A stretch of DNA of 64,000 nt, taken from assembly GCA_035041965.1 (NCBI GenBank), contig JAPYMA010000341.1:124001-188000 (forward strand), read 5' to 3'. Source of the DNA: Anisakis pegreffii (taxonomy: Eukaryota; Nematoda; Chromadorea; Rhabditida; Anisakidae). A program made the position numbers and the translations under genes. This document shows, piece after piece, positions 12,661 to 25,547 of this stretch. Position 1 is the first letter of the stretch. Every line of letters begins with the position of its first letter. Below the pieces are notes generated by a model. It searched no databases. It saw only the letters and a program-made list of their open reading frames with translations, and was not told the origin of the DNA.

Positions 12661-14037
12661 TTGAGTTTATGAGCTTTCCTGAGTAAGTACATTTACTCAT
12701 TGCGCATGTGCATGTGCAACAACTATTATTAGTGCTGCAACAAATTATAAGTTAACATAATTCCATGCAATAAATGTAATTTTAGTAAACGACTGAATAC
12801 GAGTAAATATTCTCAAGTTACACAGAAACCGAAGATACGAGCATGAATTGCTTGAAGCTGCATATAAAGCAAACGAATGTTTTTGTATTCGATTTGCTTA
12901 TTTGTAGTTATGCATGTATTTGGGAGTAGTAGTTGAGGGTGTTTGTTTGCGTGTATGTTCAGTGAGAAGGACCGATTGTATTCGGACAATTTATCGACCT
13001 ATTCAGATGGCATTATAGTAGTGAAAGAATGACTAGGAATAAGCTGATGTCGTCAATAAATCAAATACTGACTGCCGAAATGGGTTGGTTAACTGATTTG
13101 TTCGAGGAAACCAATCATGAGAATCAGCAGAACATCCAAAAACATCAACACTTCCTTAACCTGCAAAAAATGCTCGTCAGTTTTAAATTGTTTCCGTAGT
13201 CAACAACAGTCTTAAGTCATTCTCTTCCAGATAATCATCATTTCGATCATCAGAGAGCGTGCAATTTTAAGAGGTCTATTGCTATCAAAAATCAAATTAT
13301 GTTCTAAGGGAATTCGAAGTTATTCTTTGAATTGTGATGAAATAAACAAAGTCATTAAGTCAATATTATGGATGAACACTTTCGAACGAGTAATATAAAC
13401 CTGATTAGATCATATCTAAATAATTACATCGCATTCAAAAGTATTCAGCAAATGTTTTCCTGTCGTCAGTAGTCATTTCAGTGATGCTTTCAACTGGTAA
13501 TTGCTATATACACTTGTCAGATGATTCAAAAGTTTGCGATTGTCAACGTTTAGTTCAAATGATTGTTCAGAAACAGATAGACAGAAGGAAAATATGAACA
13601 CGTAACGAAATGAGCATTCTTTTAGTGGAATGAGTGAGAGCAACAATGTGAAGGGGTTTTCTTTCCAACAGTTTAGAATTGAATCCAGATTGACAATCTT
13701 CCACAGCAATGATTCCTATAGAAGATTCTCTCATTTCGAAGGGCATCTAAGAGTTTCTCATTCATTCTCTACTGTAAATATTTAATAATCCTCCTCCTCT
13801 CTCTCTCCCCCCCCCCGATTTTTGATCAGGAAAAGGGATAGCATTTACATCATTGACGAATTCCTAACAGATATCTTCTGGAGCAATTTTTTAAATCTCT
13901 TCTGATTTGTCACAAAATACGAACAATTTTCACGGGAGAAGAGAATTGCGCTCACATGGATTGTTGGAGCGAAGAACTGCAGTCTGCTATCAGGGCAAAA
14001 TGCGTCATGAAGAAGGAAACAGTGAAAGTGACAGTTC

Positions 14038-15038
14038 TCAGAAATTTTGTGCCAGATGAAAAAAACCACCAATAATTCCAGCTAGCTTCCTTGCAAAAAG
14101 GAAAGGAAAACAGAAATGAAAGTTCGAATATAAATGCAGTTTTACATGATGAAGGTAAATCAGGTGTTACTTTTGGAAAGAATTTTTTTTGCGAACAGCA
14201 AGTCACATATGCGAGAATCGCAAAGCATCATGCCCTGACAAATCATTTGCATGGAAATATTTCTCGCTCATGGAACTCACCTGCCTTCTTGGTTGTTTCT
14301 ACTTGTGGATAAGCTTGTGAACTGCTCTCTACTAACAGCACTGCTATCCACCGATAAATTCTCTGAGTATCGAATGCGTTTGCTAATGTCGTTTCTGAAA
14401 TTTGCAAAGAACATCGTTGGATTCGCACTCGATATGTGTGAAAGTTCAGAAATTTCGCCTTCAGTAAGAATGGAGACTAGAAAATCGAATGGTTTAGCAT
14501 GAAAACATGCGAATTCTTTGGCATATTTCTTCAGTTCTTTGCATGCTTTCAGCTGTTGCAGAAAAATTCTCAGTCGAGTTTGCACGTTTTTATATAAGAA
14601 AGCTTTTAAATTTTATTGTTGGAGCTAATGAAAAATTTATTGGATCGAAAAGTAGATCAGTCGTTATTAGTCATTTACTGATGTCGATTCGAAATGAATA
14701 CGCGGAAGCTGCTTCAAAAAGTTAGCACGAACGGCATCAAAATATCGTTATGAAGATACATTTTCACATCTATTATTTATCGAATGCATTGGCTCATTAT
14801 TATTCCGTGTTCAAACTGGAATGTTTTCTGGTTTCAGATGTCTTTTCAGAGACATCAATCTACAGTCTACAAGAAGTTTAAGAATAATTACTCTTCTTGG
14901 CAGTTCGATTTGATTCGAGAATTTTTGATAGACCATATTACCGATCACCAAGAAGATCAACGCCAGCGATATGCACATTACTACGGCTGCGGTTCCTTTG
15001 ATTAGCATCGCACCATAATCAGGACCTTTCTTAATCAT
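14038..15038 (-). CDS. possible small membrane protein, 3 exons
   Basis: Exons 14942-15038, 14281-14476 and 14038-14089 join at phases 1 and 2 to give about 114 residues. The first exon encodes an N-terminal transmembrane segment (GTAAVVMCISLALIFLVI). The second, with acceptor ttttctag and strong donor gtgagt, is hydrophilic and Ser-rich (GEISELSHISSANP, YSENLSVDSSAVS). The last ends IIGGFFHLAQNF. The third acceptor is aag after a long pyrimidine tract, which is weaker. An alternative donor for the first exon exists at 14890 (gtaatt). No family recognised. Confidence 0.4.
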
Positions 15039-18000
15039 GAATGATCATCACTATTTTCCTCAGTGTCATTCTCATTATTAGATGGATTGCATGTGATATT
15101 TTTATTATTTTCCATTATGATAATTATTATTATCGTTTATTATTATATTATCATTAGTGGTAGTATTGTCATTATTATTATTTTCACTATTATTATCGTC
15201 CTTATAATCATTTTCATCAACCTTCATATTACAACTGATATTTTACCATTAATATGAATGACATCATCAGCATTAGCAGCTGTGATCGATAATTCACACA
15301 AGGATAAAGTCATGCCGAAACATTTTTTCATTTCATAGGGCAGTCTTTGATGTCTTCCTTGCAGACAGCGTTTTCTTTATTTCACCATCAACCAAGCTAT
15401 ATAAACTAATTTAATAAATCAGCAATCGTGAGTTAATTTCTGTGAATCGACTACAGCTCTCTGACTAGAATCGACTTTGAGGTCGATGGCAATATGATTA
15501 TCCACAAATCATCTGAAATTAGTATAGACTAACCTGTGGCAACATTATGATCGATGGATTATATCATGACCAAACATCACAGTCACTGGAGCGAGTGGCA
15601 CATTTTCAGAGATGCTAACGTATATATACGATTATCTGAACCATACAGACTAATTGTATGGCTAATTGTAAACTAATTACTGATTTACCTCAATAAAGAT
15701 CATATTGTTCAAAATTACTTCATTTGAACCAACTTCCTGGAATTACAACTTAAAGTGAGCAAATTCTCTTGATTTTTATTCACGGGCTTCAAATGAAGGC
15801 CGTTCATCATCTTTTCAAAACAATTCCATGACTGAACAATTCTTCCTGCAAGAAATTTACTCACATGTAAAAATTAATATATATTCCGTCTCATTAGATG
15901 TAATACCATAAGATCGATCCTTTGATTACCACAACACTTAACACGTATTGCTCATAATCTCGTTTCCAATTGTATCACTTTGAATTGACCACAGACGAAT
16001 TTCCTTTGACGTGATTTTCGAAATGAATATTGCCACTCACAGTCGGGCTGGCTGCAAAACGTCATACCTACGCATTCTTTGTTTGAAGTAAAAGAATTTA
16101 TCGGAACATTGAAGGGCACTTTCATGGATGAAAGATCGCTCGTAGAGATGGACGATGAACGATGTATGAGTTATCACACATTTAATCCTCTTAATATCGT
16201 CTTTTGTTTCGCTCTGTTTGAAAATTGAAAATTTAATTAAGAACGCCCTTCAATTAGATTGTATTCCAAAACTATAGCAAATACACCATCGGAAAAACTC
16301 CGCTCGCACAAAAATCTAATAAAGAGTTTGATTACGACTGTGAATATAAGCAAGTTACTCAAAGGACAGAATAAAGGATGGTCAGCCGATCCATCAAAAA
16401 ATTCGGTAATAGTTTCTGATCATTCATTATTCATTGAGTTGAGCTGAAGAATAGACTTGAATGGTGACAAGAAAGATGAAATAGAATAATACATCAAGAT
16501 AAAATAATAAGGTATGAGACGACTCACAATTCAGGTTAAACGAGAGGCTCAGGTCGAAATCGCAATTTAAGAAACGAATTCAATGCACCGAAATGTTCGT
16601 CCTTAGTCTGGAGCGTAATGAATCATGTTAAGGAAATCTTACATTGAATTCAATTTTCTACATACATCGAAGAAAAATAAATCACTGGTGATGACATTTA
16701 ATCAATTTGCAACGCAAATCAGAAACCACGCATCTGAATTCCACGCTAGAAACCAATTTATTTGTGCAAATATCTGAAATGGGATTGCCTCATCATTTGG
16801 CTCATTTCATCAAATATATCCATTTGATGTGAAAGGGAAAAGTGTACGAATGCACTTTCTTTATATACCATTTCGATGCAATACTCGTCGTCTATCATTT
16901 ACTGACATCGGTTTGTTTCCAATACATCAAATGAGAACGTTCGTAGAGTTGTGCTAACAAAATGTTCTAGTGAGCAATCGAGTGGTTGCGTAATACGTCA
17001 ATCAGTTTGAAAAATCATAAGAAATTAGCAGTCCACAGAAGAGGGAAAATTAACAAAATTAATTGACAACTGAGGTGAATGTTACTAAAATTAAATGTAC
17101 TTTTTGGATGAAAGCTTTAGAAATGCAGGCATAAATCACTCAAGTACGCTTTCATATCAAACGAACAAATTCCAAAACATTTTTTCTCTCACTTCAGTTT
17201 ACCCTTTGTTGAATTCAAAACGAAATAATGTCAATCAAATTGAACGAGAAATATCGTTACATTCTGGATAATGATAGTTTAATTTGGGTGGAACTCTCGC
17301 ATTTTGTTTCGAATTTAATTTCGTTTGCACTTTCAAAGTGCAATGTTTCGAGCTAAAAATCTATCACTCACGATCAGCAAATGCTCATCCGAGTAGTCAT
17401 TCAACTGCAAGCAAGCTATGTTCTTGCCAATTCGAAAAAAAAATCATGACAGTTTTGAATCGAATCATTAATCGATATATTTCCACTGTTTTAAGGATTG
17501 CACAACTTTAGTTCTGGACAAGCAGAGAGAACATTACTGCAGATGAATGAATCTAACTGCGAAACACGAAGTAACTCAATTAACAATAAGACGCAAACAT
17601 GAGCAAGTCATTGCGAAAAAAAGATCGAAATTTACGAAGCGATTTCGATTATCCTTCCAATGCGATTCAACATCACACCACCGAGGAACATGCTCAAATC
17701 AAATTCCTGCAAGATCTCGCTCTTTTAGCGCTCGGATAGCGCACTACAGAGCAATTGAGAATGCAGAGCACCTAGGGAACTGTTTAAAAGCTCACAAGGC
17801 ATCTAAAACTTAAGTGAAGAATCAGCAAAATCGACAGTGAACCTGTCCGGATTTACATCCTTAACATTGAGTCGACAAATGCAACCTATTGCATATAGAG
17901 TGGTATCTCAAAGTCTCTCCTCAAGATAAATGAATGAAAATGGAAGGGAGACTATAAAAAGCATTAATCAATAAATAAGGAGTAATGGATCGATTTTGGT

Positions 18001-19358
18001 TTATTTTAGAGGATTATTTTATACGTAAGTAGGATTGTTAGAGGATTAAAGTGCTTTGAAGGTGTCTTTTATCCGTACGCATACATCCGTCACGATCAAT
18101 CTTATCGGAGCTCATCATTCTTATGCATATTTCATGTTTTAGTTGTATTTTGAGAGAGTGAAATTCTCATTTTTAAGAAAACAATACCAGGGGATTGCGC
18201 TCTTGAAAATCGAAATGAGGAAAATCTCAAAGGGATGAGTGCTTTCACATTCAAACGAACGGCAAGTAATTAAGAATAAATTCGCTTTTCAAAGAATAAA
18301 TGAATAGATACGCATGAATTATTTGATATGAATTGAATTCAGCTGCTGAAGATTTTCCAGATAAAGAGCGCCGCCTGTTCAAAGAAATAGTCTTTTTAGG
18401 AGCACATTTGATCATGCACGCATCCTCACACATGCTCAAATGAACCTCATCATTCAATTCTATTTGAAGAGATCAAAACTTCAATTGTCAAACAATTTCG
18501 ATTTCTATAGGAACTCGATTTCCACACAAACGAGACACGAAGAGTCATCCGTTGAAAAGACAAACAAGAAATTTTCGTTTATTGGATTATATAATACATC
18601 TGCAACGCTCAATGAACACATCAACATAAATATCAAACTCCGAATTCATTCAATTTAACTAATCCGTGACTACTCCGATGAATTTTTTATGCGCTTCAAT
18701 AGAAGAGTTTTGATGCGCATGAATTTTTGCAATTTTATTCAATGTTCAAATTTTCATTATTAATATTTTTCAATAAAATCATTTCTGTTATTATTGGTGA
18801 ATATTTTGTCAATTTAATCGTAGGTATCATTTCGAACAATACTCATGAATTGTTTGCTTGAGTGGCATCGAATAATGTGATGTCAAATCATTAATAAAAA
18901 CTCTCAAGATTCATGTGCTTGAATGAGGTGGAAAGTCTAATGAATGATGTCCGATCTCTTGAAACGCATTCATCGGACTGCGGAATAAACATATTGATAT
19001 CGCAGAAACTGCATAATATCAAACAGACTATCACATAATTAGGTAATTACATAGTAATATCGTGCGCAGCACGTGAATAATTTTTGCCCACAATTATTTT
19101 GCGATCCATTGTGAAGCTAAAGCGTTTCTTTTCTTCGAAACAAAGTTTTCTTTAATCTCGACGATCTGAGTGGAATAACAATTACGGTTAGAATAGTTAG
19201 CATCATTATTTTGAGATCATTTATGACTCTGTGAAATTACGCATATGAATGACTATCATTGTCTACGCATATGGTAGACTCTTTGTGAAATTACTGTTAG
19301 TTTCATTGACATTTTCGTTATTTAAAACGATTTCATTTAGAGAATGTATGTAACTTAC

Positions 19359-19517
19359 ACGTGATTGTACAGCTGCCACGATATCATTTGTTATTGAAGT
19401 GGATACAAGAGATGAACATCGACACGCATTGTATTGAAGCAGCTTTCGTGGAGGATTAAAGCAGATTTTGAGTGTTATTCGTGGTCGATTCGACTGATTA
19501 ATGCGAAATGCAACCAT
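19359..19517 (-). CDS. weak first-exon candidate
   Basis: ATG at 19517 starts 53 codons that end in a strong donor (CGT then gtaagt). The N terminus is basic and without acidic residues for about 45 positions (MVAFRINQSNRPRITLKI), which would suit a mitochondrial presequence. No following exon could be tied to it. Confidence 0.22.
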
Positions 19518-20210
19518 GCTAATGGGCTGTAGGCAACATACAATAGCTGATCATTCACCATTCAATTATTCACTGAATCTGTAATTTTACAATCAAAACA
19601 TGATCAGCGACAGAAGTTGAAATTGCAATTGTAGTATACCATAACAAAATTTCGCCAGATTTGATGACACCTTGATCAGGTCTTATGCACACGTACATAT
19701 CGTTTATTGTACCTCTAACTAACTATTCATTGCTCATCGTCAGTTGCATTGAATCTGTTAAATTCATTGTTTTATTTTTCTCGTTTTTAAAGAATTTTAT
19801 TACGAGTAACTTTTAGTTCATATCATTTACCGACTGCTCCTTGGACACAGCACCCGAAATGCTTCGAGTGACCAAACACTTTCAGGTGTTTACATTGAGC
19901 TTTGTATCAAGCAGTGGTAGGTTTCGACCAGATCTGTAGAGCACTCTTGAATATAGATGCGTGTTCGAGTACATGATTGATTTAATTTTATTTGAATGAC
20001 CTATTTCCGAGCATATGCTGCCCTGTTCTGCTCTGTTCCACATTTTGAAAACCAATAAAATATCAATCACAGCTTTGCAAATGAAATCAGTCCAAGTGGA
20101 TGTTGCATATTAATATGGGTTATGACTGCTGGCGAAGTATTCTCCGATCAAAGACTACAGCTGATATCATATGGACTAGCTGGTAGTAAAGGCATCCGAG
20201 AGAAATTTCA

Positions 20211-20426
20211 TTTCGGTCGGAATCCGACTGAATTCATATTTCAACATTCTAGCTGTCGGATTTCCGACTGACTGTTGGAGTCGTTTGGTTGGAATCCGAT
20301 CGAACCGATATTTTGAAGTTCCGACAGCCGAACTTTCGACCGACCTTCTAAATTGTTCGGTCGCAATCCGAGTATTGGAATTTCAACCAAAATTGTCAGG
20401 TTTTTCCGATCGATCGTCATTCGCAT
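20211..20426. repeat. 72-bp degenerate tandem repeat, 3 units
   Basis: The motif (t/g)tcggtcggaatccg recurs at 20211, 20283 and 20355, exactly 72 bp apart, with weaker similarity between the rest of the units. A related, inverted stretch with ttcggtcgaattccaaccg is at about 1325-1470. Confidence 0.65.
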
Positions 20427-21956
20427 ATCATCACTATTGGCTAGTCTAGATTAATCGATAGTAAGCAGTTTCGATGGTTCTTTGTATGTTTTTATTTCGT
20501 TTCCACACGTTCAGTTTACCATCCAACACTGACCATTCGAGCTTTCAAAAGAAAGCTGACACCACCAATGCATTAAACTCAGTTCAGTTTGTTTGCTAAA
20601 TTCAGAAGTAAAACAAACCAAATAAACTGTCTTGCTCAACGCCTCTACTGGTTTTCTTCTAAAATACGATCCGTTTCGGCACTTTGATAGATGAATAGAA
20701 GGCAGTTGTTTTGTAAAAGTGTTTGAGTAAGTGTGCGTGGGTGCAACTAACAAATGAAAGATGCCGAATATCCATATCTATGTCCATATCTGGTTTGACT
20801 TGAGTGGACTTCGATGACCACTGCTATATATCTCAGGGTCACTCAACGCATTTTTTGTAAACTGCTGACCAGTCGTAAACGATTTCTTTTCGCCAATAAA
20901 TATCGAATGTCATATAATATTTGTGTTTTCACTCTTCTCTTCAATCAGTATAGCTGATCGACTGTTTACTCTTGACTCTCAAGTCAGTCCAAAATCTCAC
21001 TGAACTAAAATTTTATGTTTACTAATCCTTGCTGACAGATAGATATCTGTTTGAAACCGTCCGTTGGATTGACTGACTGTCCGTACTGGTCAGTACCTAA
21101 TATCAGATGGAATCAGTGAGATGAAGATTAGCAACATCGTGAGCCATTGTTGACATAAAATAGCGACCGATATCCCTAACCAAAATCCGTTCAATACCAG
21201 ATATATCATCATTTCTTACCAGATTTCAATGTAACCCACTCAGTGTCCACATCGTAAACAGCAATTATATACATTCAAAATTTTGATTGAATGATTCACG
21301 TTGTGTAAAGAGTTCATCATGATTAAAACTTTGATTGTTTGTCATTTTTTGTGTTGTTGTCCTTCGCTGTTTTCGCTGACGTGATTATCTATCTGCCCAT
21401 ATTTACGCTAATCGCTGTTGCTCAGTAAAAGCATTCGCTTTACTATTTAATCACCCACATCACTTGTTCTTAATCGATATCGCTAGTTCTGCTTTCAGAA
21501 TCCATTGTAACATCGTCAGTCTCATCAAACTCTCATTGTTCGCCACCGTGCTCATCGAGTTTCGGTGCCAATCTAACTGTTGCTGTATTCGTCAAAGCTG
21601 GTAGTTGCACTCTCTGCTTGACGGCATTCTATTGAAGGGGTGGGAGATATTGGGAGTGAACGCTATCGATAGTGAGATATTTCGAGACCACTGTGGTCAG
21701 ATCTAGATCAAATAGGTGATACATTTTAATTTGCGCGGACAGTCCGGCGCCTTTAACCTGCTTGACCTATTGGTCATTATTATCATTTGCATCACTTTTA
21801 ACGGATATTTTTGGCTCACTTCACATCGATCTTCTTAAGAAGCTACCTCCTCACAGTTTATTCTGTCGCAATTCACTACTGCCCGTTCAACACCCTCAAC
21901 GACAGTTTACGACAAAGGCGAACAGTCGAAAGAGTTTTACTAATCAACAAATAGTC

Positions 21957-24900
21957 ATGGATAGTAATTCCTTGCGGTTCACTACTTGTTGCATTTTATC
22001 GTCAGTATTAATCGTGCTCGTTTGTGCACAGCCGAAAATGTCAGAGGAATGCAAAGAAGCAAGTTTGAAATGTGAAGAAGATACCGACTGCGTGCATCGA
22101 CTGGCAGTTCTTCAATCGACGTGGTAGGTGGTTTCCATACAACATCTTACTATTAGATACGTTCTCAAGTTGCCGTGAATATTAAATTGAAAATTCATAT
22201 TAGTTCTATAATATTTCAATCATTACATTGAAAAATTAAGCATCTTGAGAGGTTATTCTTCAAAAGGAAATGAGTCAGACTCACTAGAAAGCAGATGAGA
22301 TTGAGCCCAACGATTTCAAAGGAAAACTGCTTCGGAATACCTTGCCGAACAGTTTAACAAGTTATTTGATGAACAGTTCCTAAAGTGGAATTAAGATACA
22401 TCCTGAGTGTAAGAATGTGGAATGAAACTGGAGTAAGGGTCAATTTGATTCACTGACAGTGACGTTTAGAGTTCAGTCTCCGATATTTTCATCCACTTTT
22501 CTGTGTTCGAATAGTAACCATTTCCGACTGTTTAATAAAAATCGAAAAACATGTCCTTGGAATGGTTAAGCACAAATCGATTTCTCTTAAGGATTAGATT
22601 AACTGCAGGCACAATTATAATGCAGTGAATGAATTTTATCATGTGAATTTTACGAAATCATAAATCGTTTCCTTTCGGTTCGAATATGGTAAACAATGAT
22701 TTTGTAATATTGAACAGATACCTTGTAATAACGTTTCAAAAATAAAAAAATTGGCTGAATTGCTCAACTGCGAAATAGCACTGATAAGTGAATGAGTTGT
22801 ATGCCATGATGAAAGGTAACTCGTTGATGATTAACAAGCTGTGGTTTCATCAGTCAACTGAAAATAATACTTTTGAACTGGTGAATCACTGTGAAATTTT
22901 GTCAGTGTGTCAGAATTGTAGTAGAAATGATCGCTGACATCATATTTTGCATGAATTAAATTAATTCAACAACAACAATGCATGTGATAGGATATTGTTT
23001 TTTGTAATCTGCAAGACGATTATAATAACAAATCAGTTCCATCGGATTTGTTGTGTATCATCCTTGTCAAACTGGTGTATCTCTTACAAATCTAATTCTC
23101 TGAATGGATATCAAATCGGAAATAGGATCATATCTTCTGCAAGAATCCTTCCAGTTTTTTTGATTAACTTGATAAGAACTGATTGTTCAGAGACCACTAA
23201 TCGTCGACAGGATTATCTAACTATAAGTTAATTTCGAATTTCATCAAAATTCAGTTTCAATCACTTTTTATGAGTCATCATCAAAAAATTCGTTAATCCG
23301 ATGAATGAGTCAGATTTGCAAAGTTTGATCTCAGTCAGACTTGTAAAAGCCAGATCTGTAGATCAGTGAACCCACATGAATGATCATAACACGAGTAATT
23401 TGAAACTAGTGACTCAAGTGAATGTATCAGCTTCAAGAGTGGCATAAGTAAGTAACTCACTACTTAAGAGAAACATATGTAACGAACGAAAATTGCGAAT
23501 AGATTTTCTTCGGTGGCCGTCGACCGAACATTGTGTCTTTGTCCAGCGAATTTCGAGTTTTTCTTAAGAAATCACCAACCGATTAGCCGCGTTCGATACC
23601 AGTTGATGGCATTGAAATTCGGCTCGTGCTGGTTATCAACACGATGCCAAACATTTACGATATAACTCCTGGATAGATTTTTAGGGAAACCATATAAGTG
23701 ATCCGGAAGGAGGGAGAAATCAGAACTGAATTTCATGCGAATCAGAACAATCAATGATGAGTCACAATAATGCTCGTATTTTGCATTAAACATCGATGAG
23801 AATTTTTTTAATTCGAGGACGTTTTTGAGTTAGTAACGTTAAATTGCAGTATAACAAGCACTTGTCAGCCACAGTGCCGAAACGCTGTGCTCAATCTGTA
23901 TCAGAATCGTTTGGGAAGGGCCCTGTTGCGAACCGATGCATCGTGCATTCCTGGGAGATATGAAATGAAAATGTGCAACTTGTTACCCGAACGAAGTCCA
24001 CTTCATTGCAATCTGGCGAAACTAATTTGTGAGGCAGATATGACCGTAAGTTGCGATTTCTTACATTCATACACGATCGGATGATCCACCAATAAATGTT
24101 TTGAACATGAAATCTTCAAATTTGAATTCATAGAATTCTTGTTTCTCTCTTCAATCGCCAGCTGCTTATCAAGGAAACCTTTCCGGAAGTTTAGGATTTA
24201 TGTGTCTTCCCGGAGAGTTAAAGACCATAACCCAAAATGAAAGAACGAGTTCATTATATCAGTTTGTAGTTTAAAGCGGGATAATGATCGATCCTTAGAG
24301 ACACATTGATCATTTTCGAAAAATGAATTTTCTATGAGTACCAAAGCTCTCCGACTGATCAACTGCGGACGACGCAGGTGTAAAGATAAGGACTTTGATC
24401 TAATGAATCTTACGGTAATCATAGGGCTTGAATCATCACTACACCTGGAACAAAGCTGTATTCATAACTGTTTCAGTGCAATGCCAAATGGGAAGTATTC
24501 ACATCGGAGTGTGAATCAGAAGCGGTGCACGATCAGTGCAGTGACCAGTGCAAACAGCGCTTGAAGGATACATTTGCAACTGAAAAAGGCGCTGCACTTG
24601 CACATTGCACATGCACGAAACAGGAGGATCAACTCTGTGAAAATCTCAAAAATACTACGCTCAGAGCTTGTTCGGAGGTAAGTGAGCACAGATGAGCGTG
24701 CTTTCATCTCCAACTCAATTATATGCGAACATATTTATACATCCATACCTCTAAGGATAGCATGAGTTGAAATGAGAAAAAATATCCCAATATGAAATGA
24801 CAACCTGCACTCTGGAGATACAGAATTTTCATATTGTTTGCACTGTCTGATAATTTAACAATCATGAGCTGAAGCCTTCGCCGTTGTTCAACTATCTGTA

Positions 24901-25329
24901 CAGCTTTACTCTTGCACTGTTAGAATAATAATTTCTGAGATTATATGGTTAAAACTAGAGTACTGCGGGAGTTGGGGAACTTCGGATGTTTTGTCCACGA
25001 CTTTTCGCGTCCCCAACTTTTTTTCCTGTCCTCGCAGCACACTAACTGAAACATAATCTTTACTACTATTGAAACGATGGAATACTTGATAATTTACCGG
25101 TAAAATCTATCAAATGACCACAAAGAAGTCGAATGAGTAGGGATCATTTCAGGAGATTTCCGCAGAGGTCACTTCTACTACTGGAGATCATTATGTATCA
25201 ACTGAACCGAGTCAGCAAACCGTTATTGAAACGTCATCAACTGCTTCTGCGACATTATTGACGCCATCAAAATTCATTACAGTGATGATTTCGGTTTCAA
25301 TCGTTTCTATTTTGCTTCTGATCAAATGA
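21957..25329 (+). CDS. phg-1: GAS1/GDNF-receptor-like GPI-anchored protein (phg-1 type), 4 exons
   Basis: Exons are 21957-22123, 23850-24045, 24477-24677 and 25153-25329. Phases match and the product is about 246 residues. The start ATG is followed by a signal peptide (FTTCCILSSVLIVLVCAQP). Two cysteine-rich GAS1/GDNF-receptor-like segments follow, with ECKEASLKCEEDTDCVHRL opening the first and CNAKWEVFTSECESE opening the last, which ends HCTCTKQEDQLCENL. A Ser/Thr-rich stalk and a short C-terminal hydrophobic tail (FITVMISVSIVSILLLIK) with almost no residues beyond it suggest a GPI anchor. The arrangement matches the nematode GAS1 homologue family. It is secreted or surface-bound, with a role in growth or signalling only by analogy. 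Intron 1 is 1.7 kb and holds nothing I recognise. Confidence 0.88.
24963..25037. repeat. 75-bp inverted repeat in phg-1 intron 3
   Basis: The left arm ctgcgggagttgggga pairs with tccccaact and then, after a pyrimidine insertion, ctcgcag on the right. It is a GC-rich MITE-like hairpin in an AT-rich intron. Confidence 0.5.
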
Positions 25330-25541
25330 ACTCAATTTATTGCTTTTAATGTAATTATACTCGTATTGATATCATCCAACTGATTTATTATTTGTTATAT
25401 CGTTAGTGTCATTGATATTAACACATGAAACCAGCACCGATCTGTGAATTACTTCAAAACATATCACCAATTGTATGTATGCATGGAATGTGTTTGATCC
25501 TATCGGTTTTGTTAAACGAATATGATGCATGATGCGTTCCA

Positions 25542-25547
25542 AATAAA
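25542..25547 (+). promoter_or_regulatory. candidate poly(A) signal of the phg-1-like gene
   Basis: AATAAA lies 213 bases after the stop codon on the coding strand. The distance is typical for a 3' UTR, but the hexamer is frequent in this base composition. Confidence 0.45.

Larger units (their letters stand above)
5980..14037. other. non-coding with repeats and simple sequence
   Basis: This holds the duplicated unit at 7048/7376, the hairpin at 9368, the dispersed repeat at 10182 and the tRNA-like relic at 12584. It also has AAT/AAC-rich simple sequence at about 8395-8620 and 9150-9260, and a CT/C-run at 13790-13816. The stretch 12177-12440 is less AT-rich and open on both strands, but nothing in it is recognisable. 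Confidence 0.5.
15039..21956. other. mostly non-coding
   Basis: ATT/TAT-rich simple sequence lies at about 15090-15260. Apart from that there is only the weak exon at 19359-19517 and the 72-bp tandem repeat at 20211. The last 450 bases may contain the promoter of the phg-1-like gene; no specific element stands out. Confidence 0.5.
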
